Below, piece after piece: positions 10,179 through 19,584 of a stretch of DNA of 21,061 bases. The notes below the pieces were generated by a model. It was not told the origin of the DNA. It ran no database searches and saw only the letters and a program-made list of their open reading frames with translations. The translations under genes were made by a program, and so were the position numbers. Numbering within the stretch: position 1 is the first letter of the stretch; the number at the start of each line of letters is the position of its first letter. Source of the DNA: Cyclostephanos tholiformis (lineage: Eukaryota; Bacillariophyta; Thalassiosirophyceae; Thalassiosirales; Thalassiosiraceae); NCBI GenBank assembly GCA_036939975.1, contig JALLPB010000182.1, positions 1 to 21,061 of the forward strand, given 5' to 3'.

Positions 10179-10320
10179 ACGTAGTCGTACTGTCCGATTA
10201 AGCCTGAAACGGTTTCATACGGTACGACGGAGGTTTCTTTCTCACAAAAATTGTAAGAAAAGAAACACCTTTGCACCGTTCGACTCCGAATTTTTTTTAA
10301 TGGTCGGATCCTTTCTACGT
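10179..10320. repeat. 142-nt imperfect foldback (MITE-like)
   Basis: The two ends carry ACGTAG and CTACGT. Inside, GTCCGATTA (10192-10200) pairs with TAATGGTCGGAT (10299-10310), and ATACGGTACGACGGAGGT pairs imperfectly with ACCTTTGCACCGTTC. The inner arms pair most strongly: AGGTTTCTTTCT against AAGAAAAGAAACACCT, around a short loop near 10242-10252. The whole segment can fold into one long imperfect hairpin. This fits a non-autonomous foldback element or a hairpin RNA precursor. I see no obvious target-site duplication. Confidence 0.5.
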
Positions 10321-10547
10321 GGGAATCAAATACAAAACAGGTTTAAAATGTTATGAAAATAATATTATGTCTCATCTGAGATCCAGTACAAATATCTAAG
10401 TAAAATTTTAATTCGGGAGATCAATTTTTTGGTCTTGTGAGGCTTGCCATTGCCATCATCATTGATGTCATCGTATTGGTGTCATAGTGACAATCCAACA
10501 TCTTCGCCTTCCCCCCCCTACTGCTGTCCACCCACCCCTACCACCTC

Positions 10548-10600
10548 CATCGTCATCATCATCGTCGTTGTTGTCGTCGTCATCATCATCATCCTCATCG
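10548..10600. repeat. CAT/CGT trinucleotide microsatellite
   Basis: A run of CATCGT, CATCAT and GTTGTCGTC triplets, imperfect and interrupted, in non-coding DNA. The same triplets code for Asp/Ser runs in nearby genes, but no coding frame is supported here. Confidence 0.7.
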
Positions 10601-11228
10601 TAGAATTAAGTACTATTCCTACGTGGTAAGTTTCCTGCTAAATCTACGTTATTTAGCATTACACATGAGTAGAGGGGACGGGGTTGGTGGAAAATCTAAG
10701 GCCATAAACCCAAATTTGGTGAATACCCCTTCACGCCCTTGGCAACCCCCCAGATTTCCCCACAAAACTTGAGTCCAAGATGTCCACTCAAATAATATTA
10801 TTACCTTTTTGTCCCGCCTTTCTTAGGTATCGAACGTATCTAGCGTAACTACTGCGTAGGTGGCTTTGACGGCAGACAGACTTTGAGGATACGTCGAACA
10901 TATCTGAACAGAGGAATTAATTATGAAAGCTGAACCACAGAATCCTCCGAGTTCGCTGGGTATCGTAGTAGTAGAGGGGTGCGTGAGGGTGGAGCCGGTT
11001 GTTGAGCTGCATCGCATGCACCGCGGCGATCCTGATGTGAACTTGCACAGGTGAAATTTCATTTTATTATTTTAATTCGAGGGTGCGTTCCCATCGAAAG
11101 GATTGACAAGCAATTAACACATAAATAATTCAGCGTCATCTCGATCCGGTCGATAAGGCAACCAACTACCTACTCATCAACTCCCACCTAACGCAAATTT
11201 TTTTCGTGATTAATACCCAACAACAAAC

Positions 11229-12600
11229 ATGTCCACCGCAAGCAAGCCAAAGGTGATCCTCGCATACTCCGGTGGACTCGACACCTCCGTTATCCTCAAG
11301 TGGCTCAGCGAGAAGGGCTTCGAGGTGATATGCTTCTGCGCCGACGTCGGACAGCAACACGAGGACTTCGAGGCCATCAAGGTCAAGGCCACGAATACCG
11401 GCGCGACCAAGTGCGTCGTGACCGATTTACGGAAGGAATTCGTCGAGAATTACATCTTCGAGGCGCTCAAGTGCAATGCCATATACGAGGGACGGTACCT
11501 CCTGGGCACGTCCGTGGCGCGTCCGTGCATTGCCAAGGAGATGGTAAGGATCGCGAAGGAGGAGGGGGCGCTTTATGTCGCACACGGCGCCACCGGCAAG
11601 GGCAACGATCAGGTACGATTCGAAATGTGCGCGCAGGCGCTCGATGCGAAGATCAAGACCATCGCACCGTGGCGCGATGCCGAATTCATCGAGTCGTTCA
11701 AGGGACGTTCCGACCTTCTCGCGTACTGCACGAAGCACGGCATACCGGTAGATGCGAAGCCCAAGTCGAACTACTCCATTGACGAGAATCTCTTCCATAC
11801 CAGTTACGAGTCCGGTGTACTAGAGGACGCTGCATGCACGTACGAGGAGAGCATGTTCAAGATGACCGTCAGTCCGAAGGCTGCGCCAGAGGAGAGCACT
11901 GACATCGAGATCGAGTTCGTAAAGGGCGTTCCGGTCAAGTTGACGAACAAGACTGATGGGACCGTTAAGGTTCGTAGTTCGGAGGGTATTATTATTTATT
12001 TGCACCAACACTCCACATCTTCATTATTTATCGTTTGTTCCCTTTCCACCTCCGCTGTCGTCATCTTGTTGCTACCCACAGACCGACCCACTGGAACTTT
12101 TTATGTACGCCAACGAGATCGGAGGCGCCAATGCCATCGGCCGTATCGACATCGTCGAGAATCGTTTCGTAGGAATCAAATCCCGTGGCGTGTACGAGAC
12201 GCCCGGCGGTACCCTCCTCCGTGCGGCGCACATGGACCTCGAGGGGATATGCATGGACCGGGAGGTCAAGCGAATCACCGAGGGCTTGGCGAGCGAATTC
12301 GCGCGTCTTTGCTACAACGGATTCTGGTTCGCGCCCGAGATGGACCTCATAAGGAACTCGATCACGTACTCTCAGAAGGACGTTACCGGCGTGGTCTCGC
12401 TCGAGCTGTACAAGGGCAACGTCATCGTGCGTGGACGAACCTCGCCGAATGCGCTTTACAATCCCGACTTGGCGAGCATGGACATCGAAGGTGGCGGGGG
12501 AGATTTCGATTACAACCCCGCCGACGCTGCCGGTTTCATTAGGATCAATGCCGTCAGGTTGAAGACTTACGCGGCCTTGAGGGCGAATACTGAAAAGTGA
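11229..12600 (+). CDS. ASS1: Argininosuccinate synthase (EC 6.3.4.5), two exons
   Basis: The enzyme condenses citrulline with aspartate using ATP to form argininosuccinate, in arginine synthesis and the urea cycle. Exon 1 is 11229-11969 (247 codons) and exon 2 is 12082-12600 (172 codons plus stop), giving 419 residues, close to the eukaryotic family length of about 412. The 112-nt intron (11970-12081) is phase 0: AAG|GTTCGT donor and CTACCCACAG acceptor. Visible motifs are the ATP PP-loop AYSGGLDTS (12-20), ADVGQ (39-43), [10 protein letters not shown] (90-99), [14 protein letters not shown] (119-132) and [14 protein letters not shown] (183-196). After the junction come [20 protein letters not shown] and [13 protein letters not shown], all standard for the family. 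The start is ATG at 11229 and no targeting peptide is seen, so a cytosolic enzyme is expected. Reading through the intron gives a frameshifted tail, which confirms splicing. It is GC-rich compared with its flanks. Confidence 0.97.
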
Positions 12601-13047
12601 ACGAATTTGTAGGATCGAGGAGAAATGTTCCATCTGGAGAGAGAGAGAGAAGGAGATGGGATTGACTGTAAAATAATATTCGCCAAGTTTCATTTTTTAC
12701 AAGTAGTCAATTTCCTAGTGCTTGTAGGTACCATATATATAGTTATAGGAATCCGGAACATCTATTTTACCTCGGATCGAGGGTTCGGCGAGAATGAATC
12801 TGTAACAGCTAATATCGAATATGCCCTCTAGAATCGACTTTGAGCAGGTAATTTCCGGATTTTTTTTAAATTTGTTGGGCCTACTGGGGATTTGCATGAA
12901 AAAGCATTAAAAACACTCAAAGTCGATTCTAGGACATACCTATTCGATATTAGCTGCCACAAATCTCCTATGATTGGGAGTCCAGCAATAACGGAACTAG
13001 GTAAGAAAATTCGTTTCCCCTTTTGGCGCCGTCATACGACAACTACG
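12601..13047. other. Intergenic between ASS1 and the ZW10-like gene
   Basis: It holds a short GA repeat (about 12638-12652), the 3' UTR of ASS1 and the long inverted repeat at 12806-12956. From about 12957 to 13047 it is the presumed leader of the next gene. No independent gene is seen. Confidence 0.6.
12806..12956. repeat. Long inverted repeat (about 40-bp arms, 71-nt loop)
   Basis: The left arm (12806-12844) begins CAGCTAATATCGAATA and ends CTAGAATCGACTTTGAG. The right arm (12916-12956) is its reverse complement over both blocks, 16 and 17 bp perfect, with 6 nt against 8 nt unpaired between them. Pairing continues weakly outward (ATCTGT against ACAAAT). The loop is 12845-12915. It could be a MITE, a transcribed hairpin in the leader of the ZW10-like gene, or a 3' structure of ASS1. 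Confidence 0.85.
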
Positions 13048-16000
13048 ATGGAACGACGACTGAATGCCGCGAGACGGAACATCCACATCGAAACGGCACG
13101 CGCCCGATTAGCCCTTCTCTCGTCGACTGTGGCAATTCCCATGGGGGCGGTCGGTGGAGGCGATGGGAGGGAGGATTCCGCCGCGTCCAACGACCACGAA
13201 GAAGACCGGGATAATCGCGACGACGAACGTCCATGTCGGATACGGGATCGCCCCGACGCTTCCGCACAGCCATGCCGGTCAGGGGCGGATCTGGGACTGA
13301 TGCTCTTCGGGACATCGGAATCCTACAAGCGCACACTGGAAGAGGAATATGACGCCAGGCTGCAAGCGTTGGAGGGGGAGCTCGATGGATTGCGTTCGGG
13401 ACTGGACGAGCTTTTTCTCGATCGCGATATTCGCGAGGGTGGGGGGGAAGGCAGCCACGACGACGACGACGACGACGAAGGTCGCGAGAAGGCGAAGGCA
13501 TCCGCCTCCGTTGAGGACATCGCGCGGCTTCGTGCCCATGTTTCGTTCCTGCGTGGATGCGCCAGTGCTAGCAGATTGCTCGATGACGTCGATAACCTGT
13601 CCTTCGTTACCGATCTCGTCCCCGCCTCCTCCTCGGGGCCGGTGGGACCGGTTGTAGGGAAGTACGACGGAGCACCCTTTAGCGTCTGCGATCCGATGGA
13701 CTTCGTGAGTTTTGCGTTCGATGATTCGTCGTCGTCATCCGAGGAAGCGGCGGCCTCGACGGAGTCGCCCATGGTCCGTGCCGCGCGATCTATCCGCGGG
13801 GTGGAGGAAAGATTGGATGGGGTCGTCTTGGACATGATTTCCTCTTGTCGTGCTCTCTTGGAAGATAATGATCATGATGACGACGACGGAATGGCAAGGA
13901 TGCAGAAGGACATGCTCGACGAGCTCCGTCATCGTGCACGTAGACATAGGATGGAACTTCGACATCGTGCGTCGACGATCGTGGACGTTTGCATCGAGGT
14001 CGAGGGGATGAGGATAGATGCATCGGATGAATCATCTGGATCGTCGTCGACGGGGATGATATCAGTTCGTGGGATCAGTGAGCTGCTTCCGTCGTCGACG
14101 ACGGGAGGAGGACCGGTCGTCGATCCCCCCCCGTCGTCGCCTTTGTTGGACGCGTACCTCGTCTTGGGACTGTTCTCGGACAAAAAATTTCCCACGTTCG
14201 GGGACACCCTCGATGGCGCCATGGGTCGACTGTCACGTAAGTTGCTCGACTTGGTACTGCTGCCGTGCCTCGCCGAATTGATGAAAGGATTCGTTGACGT
14301 GGATGACGACAACGACGGGAGGATGGCGTTGGGATACTACAAATTCGAGCGAGAAACGGTCAGGGGAGGGGGACGTCGTTCCGCGAAGGGCGATGGCGGC
14401 AGGCACGATCCTGTAACGATCAAGGGTAATGCCGTTCAACTGCGATGGAGCTCGGCCCGCATAACGTTGGAAAAGGAGGAAAACGAGGGTGGTGAGGCCG
14501 TCCACGTCGGGACGGATGACGCCGCCAGTCGCGGTAGCAACGTCATCGCCACGTCTGACGCAATCGACGGGGTCCTTGCGGCGGTGGCGGCGTCGTCGTC
14601 CCCATCAGTCGCCGCCTTCATCTCCGCCCTTAATTTGGTATATAATGTCCTCGCGTTCGTGCACCAGAAAATATTACTTCGCCGACCCGACCTCGCGGGC
14701 ATGCTCGGCAAACATCTGTTCGGGGTGCATCCCGTGCCGAATGCAGATATCTTGTCCGGATCGGTGGTGCTGGGCGGCGGAACCACGCTGGTGGGCGCTG
14801 CCGCGCATGGTGTGGAGGACGGCGACGAGATGCCGTTGATGCACGAGCTCGTTGAATGCATGAGAAGATGTTGCATTCCGAAGACGAGGTCGCCGGGGGC
14901 GTGGCGAATGCTGCATAAGGTGGAGCGGCGCCTGATCGCGGAGGTTTCGGCGTTCGAGGATGGACTAGTTTGCATGGGTTTTTTGAAGGATTCTTCCGCA
15001 TCCAATGTTGCCGTCGGGTTCGTTGCTAGTCAATCTGCCTCATCATCATCGACGGGTCTTTCCGTATTGGTGAACGACGATATTGTCGACCAATCTCTCA
15101 GCGGAACTAAGACCTTCTCGCAATTGTCCGAGCTCGCCCTCTCGTTACGACAAGCCTACGTCGAGGACCAGAGGTCGCAAGTTCTTCTTCGGGGTAGGTC
15201 AATCCTGCTCGATACGGATTATCACAATACCATCACGGTGGGGACTTTCGTTCCAGAGCCGTCCGATCCGGGCACGCTTGCCTCCCTGGACGACGACCCG
15301 CTTTTGGCGTTTGCCCTCCATAGATGTTCCATATCCACCACCGCGCATCGGATCATGGAGCTCTGTCGCGAGACGCTCGACGATGCGACGAATCCCAACG
15401 TAGCGTCTGACGTTGTGGACGATGCCCTCCCCCCCATGTTGTATCGAGCGTCGCGAGAATTATTGGATCTGTTCCGCGCAATCGTCCCCGCGATGCAAGA
15501 GAGGGAGACAAGTAGCATCCCTCGCGTGGCGGCGGTCCTACACAACGATTGTGTTTACTTGGCCCACGAGTCTTCGTTGTTAGGTGAGTGAGGGAGATGA
15601 TGTCCCTTTCCCGATGATAATATATTTTCCCATTACGAAAGTTGCATTTTTTTTTTTCGTTGTAGGTGCAGAGTACAAGGTCAAGTTCCAAAATCTCAAC
15701 AAGTTCTTGGACGAAAACAAAAAAACTAAAACGAAGTTACTCGGCGAGATTTGCTCCTTCTTGGACTCTGTCCCTCCCTTTAGAGATTTGGCAACGAAGT
15801 GTATGGGTTCCATGATAGAGAAACAAAAAGTTCAGCTTTACGAGTTGGGTAGGTTACAAGCCATGCCGTGGTGAAAATTCGGATAGATGCATATTCGTCC
15901 ATCCTCACTCATATTTCATGCGCAGTCTCTCCGCGTCTTTCAAGCTTCCAACAGGCCCTTGCCTCGAACGAATCCGTCACTGAATGGGATGACGCCGATG

Positions 16001-16503
16001 CGGCACTTCGCGCCGCCCTATTCCATCTTAACTATCTGTCTCAGTCCTGGAAGCTGATTCTTGCCCGCGATGTATATCACATGTCCATGGGGAACTTAGT
16101 TGATACGGCCCTCACTCTGTTTTTGGATCCTGTTTTGAAGTCTGAGGCCATCACTGAGGCGGCCTCAAGGTTCGTCTATTCTTTGTTCTTCGATGCCGTG
16201 AGGGGTGCTGCCGAACTGTTCCTTGTGGGGGGCAACTCCCCTCGGATGATTCAGACCGATAAAACGTCCTCCGATGACATGCAAGAACGTAATTTTAAGG
16301 TGACGCAAAGATACTCTACCCTTATCAACAAGTCTCGATCTATTGGACGCTTCATGTTAATGAGTCTTGAAGAAATCCAGCTTGGGTTAGAGGAGGGTCT
16401 GTTCAAAAGTGTGACGGCAAGGGAGCTCTCGCATTTGATCACAGCCGCCTTTGACGACAGCAGCAAACGATCGGCAATCTTAAATGAGTTGGCTTCCAGA
16501 TAG
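13048..16503 (+). CDS. ZW10-like vesicle-tethering / kinetochore protein, three exons
   Basis: ZW10 is a subunit of the NRZ/Dsl1 complex that tethers Golgi-derived vesicles to the ER; in animals it also acts at kinetochores. The exons are 13048-15583, 15666-15848 and 15926-16503, with GT-AG introns of 82 and 77 nt, both phase 1. They sum to 3297 nt, or 1098 residues plus stop. The best family evidence is the C-terminus: SMGNLVDTAL (960-969) followed by an acidic helix, then TARELSHLITAAFDDSSKRS (1070-1089), which fits the closing ZW10 pattern of a hydrophobic LI-A-F segment, D/N-S/T, then R and L. The N-terminus (MERRLNAARR) is helical and basic. Exon 1 is expanded by Asp and Ser runs (poly-Asp near 13457-13477, Ser near 13727-13740), making it longer than animal ZW10 (about 780). 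The frame is open further upstream, and an ATG at 12970 (1124 residues) is possible. A RINT1/TIP20 relative is the main alternative. Confidence 0.7.
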
Positions 16504-16799
16504 GACTAATGGGCGAAGGCCATCACATCCTGACTGCTGGTTAAGTAATACGTATTTGAATACCGAAAAAGTCCCCTTCGTGCATTGAAAGGATAGGTTT
16601 AGTAGCATTCTCAAAACCTAAAGATAATAGAATTATTTCATGGGTGATCAAGTGCCAATGAAAAAAATAAACTGCCCCAATGCGCAACAATAACACGTGA
16701 AAGTAAAAAGACCTCCACAATTATAACACGAGTATTGTGCAACCTCCCAGTCCAAACCCTAATCTTATGTTCCATGCTCTTGTGTATGCTTCGCTTGAT
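16504..16799. other. Tail-to-tail intergenic region
   Basis: About 300 nt separates the stops of two convergent genes and should hold both 3' UTRs and polyadenylation sites. It is AT-rich with several A-rich runs. No gene or strong inverted repeat is seen. Confidence 0.6.
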
Positions 16800-18755
16800 T
16801 TACTTCTTTCCGCTCTTCTTCTTTGCAACAGTTCCATCTTTATTACCTTCACTGTTTCCGCCACTGGCATCTTTCTGGTGCTGCTTCTTCTTTCCGGATC
16901 TTTTGGAAGAAGATGCCACTCCTTCATTTTTGGATTTGTTAACTATTCCCCCTCCTCCTGCTGCTACTTCTGATGTTGCTGTCACCCCTATTGCTTCCAC
17001 AAGAGTTCCCTCTCTTTTCGCTTTGCTGATGACAGGAACGTGAATCACATCAGCATTAGTTCCTATTGTTCCCGTTGATAGTGAGGCAGATGCCACATCA
17101 GCTAAAGGAGTTGTCACAACTGGCTGAGAAACAGTATCAGGTATTGATTTGGACGGTGTTACTGTAGCCGCCACTTTGAACGCCCAAGAGTGCGGATGGG
17201 GATGTGGAATGTGTGCCTGCGGGTGTTGCTGAGACTGCTGTTGCTGGGACTGCGGTTGCTGAGATTGCGGTTGCTGAGATTGCTGGTTGCTATTATACCC
17301 TCCCATCATTTGCTGTGGTTGGTGATGATGTTGCGCGAAATAATGCTGATGGTGATAGTAATAATCAACGTAGTGCTCAGGATGATGACTAGTCGGGTTG
17401 TGATGACGTCCGAGTGGAGGATGGATTGGTAACATGACGGGAATGATCGCGCCAGAAGGTATACCCTCAGGCACAGCAATATGCATTCCATGGACAATCA
17501 TCGTGTTTCCCGGTCCGAGGATATTCGGGACGCGGACTTGCAATGTAGTGAATCCAGGAGGGATGTTGTTGGGCGGCATCGCATAGGGGTGATGGTAATA
17601 GGGATTTGGGGGAGGTTGGTGTGGATAGGGATATCCTGGATACTGCTGCTGCATTGGAGGATATTGATGATTTGGAGAATGATGCAACGGTGGATGATAT
17701 GGCATTTGAGGATGATACTGCTGATGATGCATTGGCGGCATGCCAAAGCCTCCTGGATCCCCACTAGGATTCATGAGTTCCATAATCGGATCTGGGAATT
17801 GAAACTTTGCCTGTCTGGCAATCTCGCTTTTTAGAGCTGCTTCCCCAGAATCCATAGGATTATCATCTAAGGATTTTCCCGTCATTGCTTCATTGTTCTT
17901 CTCGGTCTCTTTCTTCAGCGGCGAAAGCATTTCCAACTCAACACTCTCCATTGTGCGAAACGTCTTGTTCACCTTCGCATCTCCAACATCATCGTTTTTC
18001 CCATGCGCCTGCTGACTGGTCAATTGCCGCAAGAACGCCTCGCCGGCACTTACACCAGCATAGAGAGGAGACGCCGCCGCCTTTTCCTCATCATCGCCCC
18101 CCGAGTCGTCTTCGCTATTATTTTCTTCGCGATCGTTCTTTTCCTTTTCTATCATCTTGGCGTCGCCACCGAACAAACCCCCGATATCGGGCAGTGTGCT
18201 CGGATCGGGACTACTCTGGAAGGCGCTCCACGCGTAATTTTTCTTTGTGTTCTTGGGCATCTCCGATGCTTGCGGAGTGGCGACATTCTTGACCCCCCCT
18301 GCCTTGCCCCGTCGCGCATTTGCGGGATTTATTGGAGCACTGCTCTTCTTCTTCTTCTTTTTGCCGCTATTGCCAATATATGTTGTGACCTTATCCGATG
18401 TTTCAGCAGCAGCAGCGGCAGCAGCAACAACAACAACGTCACCACTATCCGTCTGTCCTGATGCCACATTGTCCTGACCACTCCCACGTTGCTCCTCTTG
18501 GGGCCTCGGTTTCCCCCGCGAGGTTTTCCCATGGGGAGGAGTGGCACTTCGCGGTTTGTTCTTTTTATTCTTGCTATTCCCCCCCATCTCCCCTGCCGTT
18601 GTCACTGCCGATGGTTCTCCGCTGGAAGAAGATGTAGGTGTTTCCTTTTCGTTGTCGGTGGAGATGCCGATTCCCAGCATCCCCTTCAGGAGGGCATCGG
18701 GGCCTCCGGACATGTTTCTTAGTTGAGAGAGTTCCGATGTTCTAGGAGCGGGCAT
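16800..18755 (-). CDS. Disordered protein with PNRC/Edc1-like decapping-coactivator motif
   Basis: One uninterrupted exon encodes 651 residues, mostly low complexity: Lys runs, a poly-Ala run (111-117), an acidic block (about 205-226), a Pro/Tyr/His-rich region (about 340-400) and a Gln/Ser repeat (about 490-510). Two short motifs stand out. LLKGMLGIGI is at 22-31. YAWSAFQSSPDPSTLPD (174-190) matches the Dcp1-binding, Dcp2-activating motif of metazoan PNRC and yeast Edc1/Edc2 (Y-A-x-x-x-F, then S-P-x-P-S-x-L-P). A third conserved-looking segment, LQVRVPNILGPGNTMIVHG (405-423) followed by AVPEGIPSGAIIPV, has the V-P-x-x-x-x-P-G twofold pattern of a small beta domain. The role in mRNA decapping is inferred from the motif alone. 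The start is ATG at 18755; Met15 (18713) is an alternative. It is convergent with the ZW10-like gene. Confidence 0.6.
   Translation of the reverse strand: MPAPRTSELSQLRNMSGGPDALLKGMLGIGISTDNEKETPTSSSSGEPSAVTTAGEMGGNSKNKKNKPRSATPPHGKTSRGKPRPQEEQRGSGQDNVASGQTDSGDVVVVAAAAAAAETSDKVTTYIGNSGKKKKKKSSAPINPANARRGKAGGVKNVATPQASEMPKNTKKNYAWSAFQSSPDPSTLPDIGGLFGGDAKMIEKEKNDREENNSEDDSGGDDEEKAAASPLYAGVSAGEAFLRQLTSQQAHGKNDDVGDAKVNKTFRTMESVELEMLSPLKKETEKNNEAMTGKSLDDNPMDSGEAALKSEIARQAKFQFPDPIMELMNPSGDPGGFGMPPMHHQQYHPQMPYHPPLHHSPNHQYPPMQQQYPGYPYPHQPPPNPYYHHPYAMPPNNIPPGFTTLQVRVPNILGPGNTMIVHGMHIAVPEGIPSGAIIPVMLPIHPPLGRHHNPTSHHPEHYVDYYYHHQHYFAQHHHQPQQMMGGYNSNQQSQQPQSQQPQSQQQQSQQHPQAHIPHPHPHSWAFKVAATVTPSKSIPDTVSQPVVTTPLADVASASLSTGTIGTNADVIHVPVISKAKREGTLVEAIGVTATSEVAAGGGGIVNKSKNEGVASSSKRSGKKKQHQKDASGGNSEGNKDGTVAKKKSGKK
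17215..17285 (-). repeat. Coding 15-nt tandem repeat (Gln/Ser/Pro)
   Basis: On the plus strand the unit CGGTTGCTGAGATTG recurs with small changes and encodes QQSQQPQSQQPQSQQQQSQQ-type sequence on the minus strand. It is a length-variable prion-like Gln-rich tract within the 651-residue protein. Confidence 0.7.
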
Positions 18756-19584
18756 AGAATATTTTTCTGAAATATGATTCTTCTAAAAGGGAGAGGGTAT
18801 TCGGGTTTAATTGCTGGATATATCTTGTCAGCATGGTTGTCAATAATGGGAGATATTGTAGGGTCGATTGGGAAGTCGCGTTGGCATTGTTGGACGCAGG
18901 CCAATTCGTGGCGTGGTATGTGGATGATGATACTGTGCTTCCCGCCAATTTCTGTTATCGTCTTTCTTCGATTTTCGATCTCCATAACTTCTTAAAAGGG
19001 TACTGAAAGTACTCTTCCATGTTTACTCTAATATTCTGTGCTTTTATTATGATTTTTCGAAGAAAAACAAACCAAGAAAAGGCAAATTATTTTTCGAGTA
19101 TCCCTTTATTTATTTACTAATCTCTTGTTTTAGGTAGTCCATATATTATGTTCACAATTAACACTTTTTTCTGCATGTCTCAGAGTTACCTAGTACTACG
19201 GCCTTGATATCAATTGACGTCAGGTTAACTAAGAGTTAGCTAAGGGTTAACTAAGGGTTAGCTAAGGGTAAGCTAAGGGCTACTTAAGGGTTAGCTAAGG
19301 TTTAGCTAAGGGTTAGCTAAGTGTTAGGAATTACCTGACTGCTCTAAAATCACCCGTCCAAAAAACACCCCCTCCCATGGTTTCCGCGCCCCACCGACTT
19401 CTACTGCCTCGTTTAGAGCCCCGCCATCACCGGGACACATCCTTATTTTTTTCTACGTTCGGTAACATCCATCCCCCCCTGTCCCACCTGCCGGCGCCGC
19501 TCCCCCCCCCTTCCTGGTGGCTAAAATAACTATCGCCACCGATTCATCGTCATCGTTGAAGTCACGCTCTCCCCCTCAGCCTCG
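18756..19584. other. Intergenic between decapping-type gene and transposase
   Basis: The part next to 18756 is the presumed promoter of the minus-strand gene. The middle is AT-rich with no recognised gene. It contains the 11-nt minisatellite (19224-19328) and then a C-rich stretch (about 19360-19510) leading to the transposase frame. An ATG frame at 19517 overlaps the transposase start in another frame and is probably a shadow. Confidence 0.5.
19224..19328. repeat. 11-nt minisatellite, consensus GTTAGCTAAGG
   Basis: Nine consecutive 11-nt units run from 19224 to 19322, followed by a partial GTTAGG. Variants include GTTAACTAAGG, GTAAGCTAAGG and GCTACTTAAGG. Each consensus unit contains the self-complementary octamer TTAGCTAA. 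It resembles telomere-like GGGTTA sequence only superficially. It lies about 260 nt upstream of the transposase frame and could be a subterminal repeat of that element. Confidence 0.9.

Larger units (their letters stand above)
9923..11228. other. Intergenic, upstream of argininosuccinate synthase
   Basis: No recognisable gene on either strand. It contains the 142-nt foldback (10179-10320), a CAT/CGT-type trinucleotide repeat (10548-10600) and, over its last 150 nt or so, the presumed promoter and 5' UTR of the synthase. No core promoter motif is clear. Confidence 0.5.

Noticed and set aside
10255..10320. tRNA-like B box (GTTCGACTCC near 10278)
   Set aside because: The flanking bases do not form a T stem and no acceptor or anticodon stem fits; the sequence belongs to the foldback.
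12892..13047. N-terminal extension of the ZW10-like protein from 12892
   Set aside because: The upstream frame opens on TTG, not ATG, and crosses the right arm of the inverted repeat. I use ATG 13048, with ATG 12970 as an alternative.
13323..13835. Minus-strand Ser-rich ORF
   Set aside because: Antisense shadow of Asp/Ser codon runs in the ZW10-like exon 1.
19224..19328. Telomeric or interstitial telomere repeat
   Set aside because: The unit is 11 nt with TTAGCTAAGG. The TTAGGG hexamer does not occur in tandem.
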